From positions 2,790,001-2,854,000 of the forward strand of contig NZ_CP102277.1 of assembly GCF_025149785.1 (NCBI RefSeq): a stretch of 64,000 nucleotides of DNA, read 5' to 3'. This DNA is from Coprococcus comes ATCC 27758. Lineage in GTDB: Bacteria; Bacillota; Clostridia; Lachnospirales; Lachnospiraceae. Under the pieces are notes generated by a model. That model saw nothing but the letters and a program-made list of their open reading frames with translations, had not been told where the DNA came from and ran no database searches. The translations under genes were made by a program, and so were the position numbers. Position 1 is the first letter of the stretch; each line of letters opens with the position of its first letter. Of the stretch, positions 33,039 to 40,992 are shown in pieces.

Positions 33039-33067
33039 ATATTAGCACGCATGTGTGAAAATGTCAA
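33039..33067 (-). promoter_or_regulatory. Promoter of the antisense RNA, element 2
   Basis: TTGACA (33062-33067), 17 bases, TAATAT (33039-33044) on the minus strand, identical to the element 1 copy. Confidence 0.65.
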
Positions 33068-33076
33068 AAAATTTCT

Positions 33077-34018
33077 TCATTCTTGGTTATTAATCTCCTT
33101 GATCAACTGTACTGCCTTCTCTGCATCATCGGTTTTCACGAATATATCCACACCATATATTCCAAATCCTGGTGCCCCATGCATTGCAACATTCGCACCT
33201 GCTTCCTGTGAAAAAGCTGCTATTCCATTTTGCTTTAACATTTCTACGAGTTGTTCTGTCTCTACTATATTCTGTGCATTATAAATTTTTGTCCATTCTG
33301 CCTTAGATATGGAAGTTTCCTTTTTCTCCTGAACATTTGACGAATTCTGGTTTCTTTTTCGATTAATAAATGCCAAGAGCCTAAGAACAATAAATGCCAC
33401 AATAGTAATACCAATCAGAAATCCCACTGCTAATCGTGTTACCTGTGTTTCTGTAACTCCCATTCTAAATAAACATATGCCATAGATGACTGTAAAAATT
33501 CCTGCACATATCACACTGGTGAAAAAATCGCGCCATATAGTAGCACTTTTGGGCAAACATTTATCCCATATTCCATTGTACACCATAATAGAAGCATACA
33601 GAATTCCTCCTACCAAAGCAGTTGCTGTCTCTCCTAAAACCAAGCGAATATCCACCGTTAATAACATCTGAATAATAATCGCTAACACACTAATCACAAA
33701 CATTGATGCAAATGCAAGATTTCCAGCCTTTAATGCTTTTTGTTTCACCCATTCTTCATACACCGCCACTTTGTCCAGTGTTTCTTTCATCTCTTTATTC
33801 ATAGTCTGGCTCCTTTCTCCATCCAGGAGCTCTCTTATCTCAACATCGTAATACTCAGCAAGTTGAACAAGTATACTGAGATCTGGCATATTTATTCCTG
33901 TTTCCCATCTGGAAACTGTTCTTGCAGATACCTCAAACTTCTCGGCAAGCTGCTCTTGCGTAAGATTCTTTTCTTTACGACATTGCTTTAAAAAAGCTCC
34001 AATCTTTTTTGTATCCAT
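33077..34018 (-). CDS. HTH-membrane-DUF2007 protein (intact)
   Basis: A 313-aa protein with three parts. Residues 1-65 are an XRE DNA-binding domain (LTQEQLAEKFEVSARTVSRWETG). Residues about 95-220 hold four membrane segments. Residues about 245-310 resemble DUF2007 (IVETEQLVEMLKQNGIAAF...VDIFVKTDDAEKAVQLI), a putative signal-transducing domain. It looks like a membrane-bound transcription factor sensing an envelope or cytoplasmic cue. The ATG at 34018 follows AGAGGTAGAG. It is divergently placed to nothing, lies between the toxin-like locus and the DUF3784 gene, and is split by a transposon in element 1. Confidence 0.85.
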   Translation of the reverse strand: MDTKKIGAFLKQCRKEKNLTQEQLAEKFEVSARTVSRWETGINMPDLSILVQLAEYYDVEIRELLDGERSQTMNKEMKETLDKVAVYEEWVKQKALKAGNLAFASMFVISVLAIIIQMLLTVDIRLVLGETATALVGGILYASIMVYNGIWDKCLPKSATIWRDFFTSVICAGIFTVIYGICLFRMGVTETQVTRLAVGFLIGITIVAFIVLRLLAFINRKRNQNSSNVQEKKETSISKAEWTKIYNAQNIVETEQLVEMLKQNGIAAFSQEAGANVAMHGAPGFGIYGVDIFVKTDDAEKAVQLIKEINNQE

Positions 34019-34168
34019 GTCTCTACCTCTCTTCCACTTACAGCTTACCAATATATAGCAAAATTACCACGACATAAAACGAGAATCCGCTAATTTTCAA
34101 TCGGACATCATATGTCTAAAACAAATAAACGGTATTTTCACCCCGAAAACATTCTATTTTTCTATAAA

Positions 34169-34489
34169 TTAACTTTCTCTTTTATGTCTATCTATAAGCA
34201 ACAGAATAAACATAACAAACCATATCGCCCATGCAATTAAACAACCAGTTCCTATATACCAAATATCTATAATCATTCCAGCAATAAAAGGAAGTGACAT
34301 AAGCATCATTCTCTTCCCATATGCCTTACACATAGCATTTTCATCATATTTTTTTCGTTCTTCTGCAGATTTCATATTATAACCAGACAAGAAGTTGGAT
34401 GCTTGTCCTTTTGACCTATAAAACCATATTCCAAATAAAAGCATAATTACTGCCATTGCAAAATCAAAAATAATATAAATATAGAACAT
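34169..34489 (-). CDS. DUF3784 family membrane protein (element 2)
   Basis: A 106-aa protein with three hydrophobic segments and SGYNMKSAEERKKYDENAMCKAYGKRM. It differs from element 1 copy A at only a few residues. I use the ATG at 34489 (MFYIYIIF), as in the other copy; the frame is open further upstream into the next gene. Function is unknown. Confidence 0.85.
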   Translation of the reverse strand: MFYIYIIFDFAMAVIMLLFGIWFYRSKGQASNFLSGYNMKSAEERKKYDENAMCKAYGKRMMLMSLPFIAGMIIDIWYIGTGCLIAWAIWFVMFILLLIDRHKRES

Positions 34490-34526
34490 ATAATGCTTCC
34501 TTTCAGTCGATTCCACAAACTTGAAG

Positions 34527-34718
34527 TTATTGATCTTCTGAATCCAATCCAAGTTCTTTCAGCTCTTTTTCGTTTTGGATATCTTCAACAGTTTTCTTTC
34601 CAGTGATTGCACTGTAGGCTTCTTTGATGCCATTTTTCACTGCCCATTTGATAACGAAATACAGCGCAATCAAAATAACAATTGCGGTTCCTCCACTTAT
34701 ACCTAATTCATTCCACAT
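34527..34718 (-). CDS. DUF6019-like small membrane protein
   Basis: A 63-aa protein with one membrane helix (GGTAIVILIALYFVIKWAV) and a charged tail. It recalls the DUF6019 family. It replaces the second DUF3784, zinc-ribbon and yjdF genes found at this place in element 1. Function is unknown. Confidence 0.7.
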   Translation of the reverse strand: MWNELGISGGTAIVILIALYFVIKWAVKNGIKEAYSAITGKKTVEDIQNEKELKELGLDSEDQ

Positions 34719-34816
34719 AATTCAATCCTCCAAATTCCGATTTACCTTCACTTTATTTTACCATAGTGCTTTCTAAAGTGCTATTCTAATATATACAAAA
34801 GTGTAAAAGAACGATC

Positions 34817-35191
34817 TCACACATATACCATGTTTTTCAATATAATCTCTTCTGCACTAACTTTTATATTATTCATTAACCTAACCCACTTCATCTGATC
34901 CTGTACCTTTAATTCTTCAGTTACACCCTTTTTTTCTGCCATCTGTTTCATAAGCATTTCCACCTGTTCTCTGGCTTCCTGATCGATCTGATTCAGATGT
35001 TCATTCAATTTTCCGGTCAATAACATGTATTGATATCTTGCTGATCTGTGTTCTTTTAAGAACTGCTTTCGTAACATTCCATATTTTCCATATGTCGGTT
35101 CTTCTTCTCTTAAAACCAGATCCGGCAAATAGTAATCTCCATGCAACGTATAGCTCATTCCATTTTTCTCATCATAAATCTGTTTTTTCAT
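34817..35191 (-). CDS. tnpV: TnpV family protein (element 2)
   Basis: A 124-aa protein with the same MKKQIYDEKNGMSYTLHGDY start as its element 1 homologue and about ten residue changes, mostly in the C-terminal helix. It begins three bases after the relaxase stop, so the genes are coupled. Role unknown. Confidence 0.85.
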   Translation of the reverse strand: MKKQIYDEKNGMSYTLHGDYYLPDLVLREEEPTYGKYGMLRKQFLKEHRSARYQYMLLTGKLNEHLNQIDQEAREQVEMLMKQMAEKKGVTEELKVQDQMKWVRLMNNIKVSAEEIILKNMVYV

Positions 35192-35194
35192 AGT

Positions 35195-36616
35195 CTAAAT
35201 CTCCAATCCTTTGTATTTTGTTTTATTTTTCTTACGTTGTTGGTTTTCAATCTGGCTCTTTTGAGTTGCCCATTCCAACTGTTTCAGAACGCTTCCCTTT
35301 GGCATTTGCTCCATTCGCCGTTTTTCTTCCAGTGTCCTTTGTTCTTTAATATCCTGCTGCACCACATCCTCTACAGTTTCTGATCCCAAAATACGCACCA
35401 CTCTGTCATATCTGTCCGAAATCTCTTGTAAACGTTGATTATCATTTAATAATTCCCCATTTTCTTTACGCACATCATCTAACTGCGTTTGGATATCATC
35501 ACATTTCTCCGTAGATTTTTGATATTTGTTTTTCCAGCTTTCTATCGTTTTATTAAGTTCTACAACCTTTCCAGCTAATGCAGCAATCTGATTCTTCATC
35601 TTGATAAACAATGGCTTGATTTTATTTTCTCTGTAAGGTACTGCACGTTCAAATGTTCCTGCCTCCGGTAAAAACGTCTTAATCATTCCATATTCTTTTA
35701 TTTCTTTACTGGCATTATCCATAATCGGCTGCAGCACATCTCGACGCTCTTCCAGACTTTTTACTTCTTTTTCTGCGTCCTCTGCCCTTTGTTCTGCTTC
35801 TTGTTTCTCCCTGATTGCCTGTTCCTTATCGTCTTTTAAAATCTGGATATCTGCTCTGAATTCCGCAATTTGTGCTGTCAGTTCTTCGTTTTCTGCAGTT
35901 AGATACTCTTTCTCCTGCTCCAGCTCCTGTACTTCCTTTTTTCGCTCTTTCTTCTTGAAGTTATAAACATCCAAATGTTCCTCATGAGTACCTTTCTGTT
36001 CCCATTCAATGCCATGCTGTTTTGCAATCTCTGCCAGGACCTTTTTTTCATGGTTCATCCACTGGTTCAACTCTGTATCATGCTTATTTCCACCTTGAAA
36101 TCCAAGCCTTTTTAATGCCTGTTTCAACGAAACTCTAGTGTCCATTCCTTTTCCTTTCCAATCAGTCACATAAGGAATAAAATCAATATGTAAATGTGGA
36201 GTAGACTCATCCTGATGTAGATAACACCCAAATACCCGTAGCGTTGGATTCCGTTTCTGGAAGTCCTTTACATATTCATCCAGCACTTTTACAGCCAGAT
36301 CTCCTTCTACTGTTCCGACAGCCATATCTTCTCGATTTCCAATTTGAAAAATCACTTCGTGGAACAACTTCTCTTGTTTTCCCTGCCGAATTTTTTCATA
36401 GTAATTTGTAATCTGCCGATCTTTTCTTTTTCCGATATTATATCGTTCTACAGCTTCATCAAACAGTTCTTTATAAACTTCTTTTAAATTCTCATTCTGA
36501 TAGCAAATATTTAATTGCACTCTGTCTGAATCAACATTTTCTGCTATAAATTCCCTTCTGTTATGAGCCAGAGAACCTGTCCCGATCATACCACTAATTG
36601 TTCGTTTCAGCGTCAT
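35195..36616 (-). CDS. MobV-family relaxase (element 2)
   Basis: A 473-aa relaxase with the HQDESTPHLHIDFIP signature and a long coiled coil, differing from the element 1 protein at four visible residues. The DNA is also almost identical over about 1.6 kb, forming a long direct repeat with element 1 (offset 8,543 bp). Start at the ATG at 36616, as for the other copy. Confidence 0.9.
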   Translation of the reverse strand: MTLKRTISGMIGTGSLAHNRREFIAENVDSDRVQLNICYQNENLKEVYKELFDEAVERYNIGKRKDRQITNYYEKIRQGKQEKLFHEVIFQIGNREDMAVGTVEGDLAVKVLDEYVKDFQKRNPTLRVFGCYLHQDESTPHLHIDFIPYVTDWKGKGMDTRVSLKQALKRLGFQGGNKHDTELNQWMNHEKKVLAEIAKQHGIEWEQKGTHEEHLDVYNFKKKERKKEVQELEQEKEYLTAENEELTAQIAEFRADIQILKDDKEQAIREKQEAEQRAEDAEKEVKSLEERRDVLQPIMDNASKEIKEYGMIKTFLPEAGTFERAVPYRENKIKPLFIKMKNQIAALAGKVVELNKTIESWKNKYQKSTEKCDDIQTQLDDVRKENGELLNDNQRLQEISDRYDRVVRILGSETVEDVVQQDIKEQRTLEEKRRMEQMPKGSVLKQLEWATQKSQIENQQRKKNKTKYKGLEI

Positions 36617-36658
36617 GTTCGTCACCCCACTTTCTAAAACCAGTGCCAGACATGGCAC

Positions 36659-36793
36659 ATAAATTTGTATCTTTACCAGCTATAGTATAAAAAGAAATCT
36701 TCGCCGGATACGGCGGTTTTGTTACTTTTGTCAAAAGTAACGCAAAAGCACTTTCGACAGCCGTTCCGTCCATCAAAAGTACCCTTGCGCCCT
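36659..36793. other. Candidate oriT of element 2
   Basis: It is the same as the element 1 region apart from one or two bases, with the dyads at 36721-36741 and 36702-36715. Identity with element 1 ends at about 36797. Confidence 0.45.
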
Positions 36794-36835
36794 GCCGGGG
36801 GCTATTTTATCTCTTTCGTTACTCTCTCGACTAAA

Positions 36836-37063
36836 TTATTCCGGTATTCTTGCCTGCACATATTCCAGATCTCCACAGTATGACGTTCCAACCAGATACC
36901 ATTCTCTTGCTGGATTCATCTCCATTCTTGTCCTTACCCACTTATCATCGACCAGCACCTCAAGACCTTCTCCACAGTGAAATCCCGTATCAATCCATAA
37001 GTCTGATGCCAACAACCCATATCTGTCATTGCTACTGTTATATCCTAATCTTCCCTGTTTCAT
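36836..37063 (-). CDS. DUF5348 family protein (element 2)
   Basis: A 75-aa protein, GRLGYNSSNDRYGLLASDLW at the start and WYLVGTSYCGDLEYVQARIPE at the end. About 80 percent of residues match the element 1 protein, so this gene lies outside the near-identical block. GGGAG precedes the ATG. Confidence 0.82.
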   Translation of the reverse strand: MKQGRLGYNSSNDRYGLLASDLWIDTGFHCGEGLEVLVDDKWVRTRMEMNPAREWYLVGTSYCGDLEYVQARIPE

Positions 37064-37213
37064 TGTATCTTTCTCCCTTCTTCACAACTATCAAATTTAC
37101 AGCCGTCTCACATTCCAGCCACAGTTTTCCGTCTGCACCTTACCAACTTTCTCCTTGTTTACTTCTCACAGGTGCGTGACACGCTCCTGTAAAAAGATAA
37201 TCAATAAGAACTG

Positions 37214-37447
37214 TTACCATCGAAAGCGCTCTTGCATTCCTTTTCTGTCCAGATACTCCTGCCGGAACTTTTCCCGTTCTTCTTCTGTTGGTGCAGTTTT
37301 GAATTTACTGTATACCTCACGATTTACCATTGCATCCAGCTTTTTCTCCAGACCTTTTCTTATATCATCTGCTTCCTGTTCCTGATCCAGTAAATGATAT
37401 TTTATAATCTTTCCAAATAACTCCTCTGGAATCATAACGTTTTTCAA
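37214..37447 (-). CDS. Small accessory protein next to the ATPase (element 2)
   Basis: A 77-aa protein, KNVMIPEELFGKIIKYHLL at the N-terminus and FRW at the end. The start is a TTG at 37447, after AAGGTGAG; the next ATG is four codons on. It is homologous to the protein at 28671-28910 in its C-terminal half and differs in its N-terminal half. Confidence 0.75.
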   Translation of the reverse strand: MKNVMIPEELFGKIIKYHLLDQEQEADDIRKGLEKKLDAMVNREVYSKFKTAPTEEEREKFRQEYLDRKGMQERFRW

Positions 37448-37562
37448 GCTCTCACCTTCTTACAATTTATGTAAGGACGCAACACTGCAATGTCTTTACA
37501 GATTGCAACCTTGCATTTTAATTCCGCATTTTCTATATACTCTGCAATGTTGCACCCTTAAT

Positions 37563-38552
37563 TTATTCCGGCTTAACTTTATCTAAATCCCAATACCATG
37601 AATTACCGATTCGTCTTGCCTTAATTCCAAGTTCCTTTTTTGCATTTTCCAGTGTTCTTTTAGAAATATTCAACTCTTCTGCCATATCAAAGATTTCACT
37701 GCTTTGCACAGAAGTTGATGTTTCTGCCAGTTCCCTCAGCATCTTTTTTGCCTGTTCCAGTTTATTTGCCTTTGGAGCAATTCCACCAAGCACCTCATCT
37801 GCTGTGATTTCATAGTCACCTATCCACTCAAATCCGGTTTCTGTCAGGCGAAATGCTTTGGAATGTCCAAATGCAGCCAGATTATTTTTAATCTGAACCA
37901 CTGCTCTTAAGTCCGGTTCTCCCTCTATTCTTCCTACCAGTAATACGCTTCTGGCTACTGCAAAAAAGTCAATCGAACCCATTCCTCTATATGCAGCTTT
38001 ATTTCCACCAGCTTTATTCATATGTCCGATTAATAAAATTGCACATTTATACTTTTCTGCTAGCAAGCTCAATCTTTTTGTCATTTCCCTTGCTTCATTT
38101 GCCCGGTTCATATCCATTGTTCCTCCAAGGTATGCCTGAATCGGATCTAAAATAAGCACTCTCGCACCAGTCCGTTTGATAGCAGTTTCCAGTCTCTCAT
38201 CTATCATGGAAAGTGATTTTTCTGTTTCATCTATAACCATGATTCTTTCACAGACCGCTTCTGCCAGCTCCAGTCTGGGTTTTACCGTATCTGCCAGCCC
38301 ATCTTCCGCTGTCTGATAAATAATATTCACGGGTTCTGTTACTTTCATATCGTTATCCAGACCTTCTCCTTTAGACAATCTTGCAGCAATATTTAATACC
38401 AGCGTAGTTTTTCCATCACCGGGATCTCCCTGAATAATCGTTAATTTTCCATAAGGGATAAACGGATACCAGAGCCAGTCCACTGTCTGAGACTGGACAT
38501 CTGACATCTTTATCATTTTCAATTCTGTTTTATTCTCATTTCTCTGTTCCAT
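37563..38552 (-). CDS. RecA-like AAA ATPase, replicative helicase type (element 2)
   Basis: A 329-aa homologue of the element 1 ATPase. Walker A is GDPGDGKTT, Walker B RVLILDPIQAYLG, followed by ILLIGHMNKAGG, and a helix-turn-helix end (NISKRTLENAKKELGIKARRIGNSWYW). The start at 38552 is 5-6 bases from GGAGG. It overlaps the end of the integrase gene by 17 bp, so the two are coupled. Confidence 0.85.
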   Translation of the reverse strand: MEQRNENKTELKMIKMSDVQSQTVDWLWYPFIPYGKLTIIQGDPGDGKTTLVLNIAARLSKGEGLDNDMKVTEPVNIIYQTAEDGLADTVKPRLELAEAVCERIMVIDETEKSLSMIDERLETAIKRTGARVLILDPIQAYLGGTMDMNRANEAREMTKRLSLLAEKYKCAILLIGHMNKAGGNKAAYRGMGSIDFFAVARSVLLVGRIEGEPDLRAVVQIKNNLAAFGHSKAFRLTETGFEWIGDYEITADEVLGGIAPKANKLEQAKKMLRELAETSTSVQSSEIFDMAEELNISKRTLENAKKELGIKARRIGNSWYWDLDKVKPE

Positions 38553-39753
38553 AAATTCCTCCATTTTCCCAACTGTTCTCGCCAGTTATCTGTTGTTCTC
38601 TGGAAGAATCTCTGCTATAATCAACTTGTCTAGGGTTGACATTTGTGGATTCGTCCTCATTTGTCACATTGCTCCGGTTGTTCGTACTTCCGAAGCTTTT
38701 TATATTTTCATCATCCAACATATCTGCCACTACTTTCTGCTGATCTGGATATAAGTGCCCATAAGTATTCAATGTAATGCGAATGTCCGTATGTCCAAAC
38801 CTTTCTTTAATCATCAATGGTTGCACTCCCTTATTGATCAGAAATGCCGCATGACTGTGACGAATGTCGTGTACTCTTATCTTTTTTACTCCGGTCTTTT
38901 GAACCACCTGTTTTAACTTATGCTGTACCGCTTCATGAACCATTGGAAAAATCCGTTCATCTTCGGGCAACTCATACAGTCTGCTAATATAGTCCTGAAT
39001 CTCTTTTTTCAGAAATTCCGGTATGGAAATCGTACGGTTCGATTCTTCTGTTTTGGGAGATGTAATCACGTCCTCTCCATGCATACGGTAGTAAGTTTTA
39101 TTGATATGAAGTAGATTCCTTTCAAAATCAATGTCAGCAGGTGTAATGCTGAGTGCTTCGCCTTCTCTCGCTCCTGTCCAGAATAATAATTCAAACAGCA
39201 CATAATATTTGCTTCCCGGTTCTATTCCGGTCATAAACTGCCGATATTCTTCAATTGTCCAAAACTTCATTTTCTTTTTTGAAGTCTTTCCCATACGTTT
39301 TACTTTGTCACAGGGATTATCTGCCAGATTGTAGATATTCTTCGCATGATTGAACAATGCCGTCATCTGATTCTGTATTGTTTTCAGATAATCATCTGAA
39401 TATCCTTTTTCAATAATCGTATTCTGCCACTGGATAATCTCTGCTGGTGTGATACTGTTCATCGGTCTGTCCTTAAAATACGGTAACAGTTGAGCATTCA
39501 TCGTATCTCTTTTGTTCTTGATACTCCTGTCCTTCAATGACTGAGACTTGTCTCGGAAGTAGACTTCTACAAACTCTCCCATTGTCATATCCATGTCTGC
39601 TTTCGCTGTTCTTTTATACTCCGCTTCAAAATTTAATGCTTCTTTCTTAGTGCGGAATCCTCTTTTTACTTTTCGCTTTTTGGCTCCTGTCCAGTCCTCA
39701 TAATAAAATGAAACATACCAGGTTCCTCTTTCTTCATCTTTGTATGCTGCCAT
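38536..39753 (-). CDS. int: Tyrosine recombinase integrase (element 2)
   Basis: A 405-aa integrase with an arm-binding domain (WYVSFYYEDWTGAKKRKVKRGF), a core-binding domain and the catalytic residues in GAREGEALSI, HDIRHSHAAFLINKG and FGHTDIRITLNTYGHLY. It has about 45 extra C-terminal residues compared with element 1, rich in Asn/Ser. It targets the same tuf site. The start follows GGGGGTGAG. Confidence 0.93.
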   Translation of the reverse strand: MAAYKDEERGTWYVSFYYEDWTGAKKRKVKRGFRTKKEALNFEAEYKRTAKADMDMTMGEFVEVYFRDKSQSLKDRSIKNKRDTMNAQLLPYFKDRPMNSITPAEIIQWQNTIIEKGYSDDYLKTIQNQMTALFNHAKNIYNLADNPCDKVKRMGKTSKKKMKFWTIEEYRQFMTGIEPGSKYYVLFELLFWTGAREGEALSITPADIDFERNLLHINKTYYRMHGEDVITSPKTEESNRTISIPEFLKKEIQDYISRLYELPEDERIFPMVHEAVQHKLKQVVQKTGVKKIRVHDIRHSHAAFLINKGVQPLMIKERFGHTDIRITLNTYGHLYPDQQKVVADMLDDENIKSFGSTNNRSNVTNEDESTNVNPRQVDYSRDSSREQQITGENSWENGGIYGTEK

Positions 39754-39768
39754 ACTTTCTCACCCCCT

Positions 39769-39963
39769 TTACATTGCAATCTGGGAATATCCATAAAATT
39801 TCTTTTCCCAGAATGCCCTCGGTATCTTGCCCGAAACGGTTACATATCCCTGATCTGCAAGCTCTTTGTTCAGTTTGCGAAGCAGTTTGTAAGCATATCC
39901 AAGTGAAATCCCCATGCTCTCTGCAACTTCTTCCGCTGTAATCATATAGTTCTGTCTCTGCAT
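39769..39963 (-). CDS. xis: Excisionase-like DNA-binding protein (element 2)
   Basis: A 64-aa winged-helix protein (MITAEEVAESMGISLGYAYKLLRKLN, ending KKFYGYSQIAM), 15 bp upstream of the integrase gene. AAGGAGG precedes it. It is a homologue of the element 1 protein and probably directs excision. Confidence 0.8.
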   Translation of the reverse strand: MQRQNYMITAEEVAESMGISLGYAYKLLRKLNKELADQGYVTVSGKIPRAFWEKKFYGYSQIAM

Positions 39964-40122
39964 ATCATTTCCTCCTTATCTATAATTATCATTTTCACTG
40001 ATACTATATCATTTTAAATAATCATTGTCAATAATTTTTATCTGTATGAATGATATTTTTCTATATTGTTGATTTTTATCATTTGTGATATACTAATCAT
40101 AGCTTTTAAGGAGGTGGATAAT
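39964..40122. promoter_or_regulatory. Divergent control region of element 2
   Basis: Dyads TATCA-N7-TGATA (39987-40003) and TATCA-TTTG-TGATA (40077-40090) with further ATCATT words between them. They are likely operators of the adjacent XRE regulator. The words differ from the TTCGTAAA words of element 1, so the two regulators should not cross-react. Confidence 0.5.
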
Positions 40123-40737
40123 ATGCAGGAATCATCTATTTCAGAAAAAATAAAAGAGCTGCGAACTGATCTGAAGATGAATCAGAAAAACTTTTCCGCA
40201 GCTATCGGTATACGTCAGTCAACTTTATCCAGTTATGAAAATGGTGTGGTTACTCCCTCCAATGATGTGTTATTGACTATTGCTCAGAAATTTCATGTCT
40301 CACTGGACTGGTTATTTGGATTATCTGAAAATAAAGTACAGATTTCTACTCTCAGCGATATTATTTGGGTTTTATTGCAGATGAATGAATCCAATGAACT
40401 CCGGTATGAACTGGATATAAATAATAAATTTCCCGGTGATATAGAAACAGAAACACAGAAATGGTATGCCGGACTTCGCTTTTATGGAAATGATCCGGAA
40501 CACTCTTTAAATGCAGATATGTGTAATTTTCTTGCCGATCTGCAGGAGAACAGAGAAAGCCTGGAATCTTATTTCACAGGTAAAGATATGTTTGATATGT
40601 GGAAGAAACAGACGTTGGAATACTACACTTCCAAACCCGTCACCCATAAAGAAATTGAAGAACTGGATTTTGAGACACGAATCCGTAAACGAGATGAACT
40701 TTTAACACAGAAATTTTCCAATAACGAACAGAAATAG
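40123..40737 (+). CDS. XRE-family regulator (element 2)
   Basis: A 204-aa protein with an N-terminal helix-turn-helix (MNQKNFSAAIGIRQSTLSSYENGVVTPSNDVLL) and a long acidic-basic helical tail. The ATG at 40123 follows AAGGAGGTGG. It is not closely related to the element 1 regulator. It is divergent from xis and int and probably represses them. Its stop codon lies in the right arm repeat. Confidence 0.88.
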   Translation: MQESSISEKIKELRTDLKMNQKNFSAAIGIRQSTLSSYENGVVTPSNDVLLTIAQKFHVSLDWLFGLSENKVQISTLSDIIWVLLQMNESNELRYELDINNKFPGDIETETQKWYAGLRFYGNDPEHSLNADMCNFLADLQENRESLESYFTGKDMFDMWKKQTLEYYTSKPVTHKEIEELDFETRIRKRDELLTQKFSNNEQK

Positions 40738-40762
40738 TATCATAACAGTATCACAGGCAGAT
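40736..40762. repeat. Element 2 right arm-type repeat
   Basis: The 27-base partner of 32657-32683 (24 of 27 identical, same orientation), 176 bp inside the tuf-side attachment site. It overlaps the regulator stop codon. Confidence 0.55.
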
Positions 40763-40849
40763 ATGCGAAGGTTTTCATTTTCTTCCCATACCTGCCTGTT
40801 TTTAATTTATTCGCTATTCTTTACAGCCTTATTTTAATCTTCTGTTCAA

Positions 40850-40905
40850 CAGAAAAACCCCGGAAACCTTACGGTTCCGGGGTATCTTACGTTTGGACAC
40901 AATGT
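40850..40905 (-). terminator. Present tuf terminator, supplied by element 2
   Basis: CCCCGGAAACC (40858-40868) and GGTTCCGGGG (40873-40882) form the stem, with TTTTTCTG after it on the minus strand. The block lies on the element side of the attachment site and is nearly identical to 32411-32466. Confidence 0.8.
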
Positions 40906-40938
40906 ACCTTGCGGTACTCAATATATATTAATCAGTGA

Positions 40939-40992
40939 TTACTCGATGATTGTAGCAACACGTCCTGATCCTACAGTACGTCCACCTTCACG
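40939..40992 (-). repeat. Right attachment site within the tuf gene
   Basis: The last 54 bp of the working tuf gene, identical to 15844-15897 and 32501-32554. Codons to the right of 40992 occur only once in the window. Confidence 0.9.

Larger units (their letters stand above)
32501..40992. mobile_element. Element 2: tuf-targeted integrative mobilizable element
   Basis: The element is 8,438 bp from one 54-bp tuf-tail copy to the next. It has the same gene order as element 1 but no nested transposon and no yjdF. The toxin-like locus, HTH-membrane gene, DUF3784 gene, tnpV, relaxase and oriT region are nearly identical to element 1. The ATPase, integrase, excisionase and regulator are only moderately similar. 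It lies next to the working tuf gene and supplies that gene's present terminator. Confidence 0.9.

Noticed and set aside
15844-40992. The three 54-bp copies considered as partial duplicate tuf genes
   Set aside because: Only the last 17 codons are repeated and the flanks belong to mobile elements. They are attachment sites, not gene copies.
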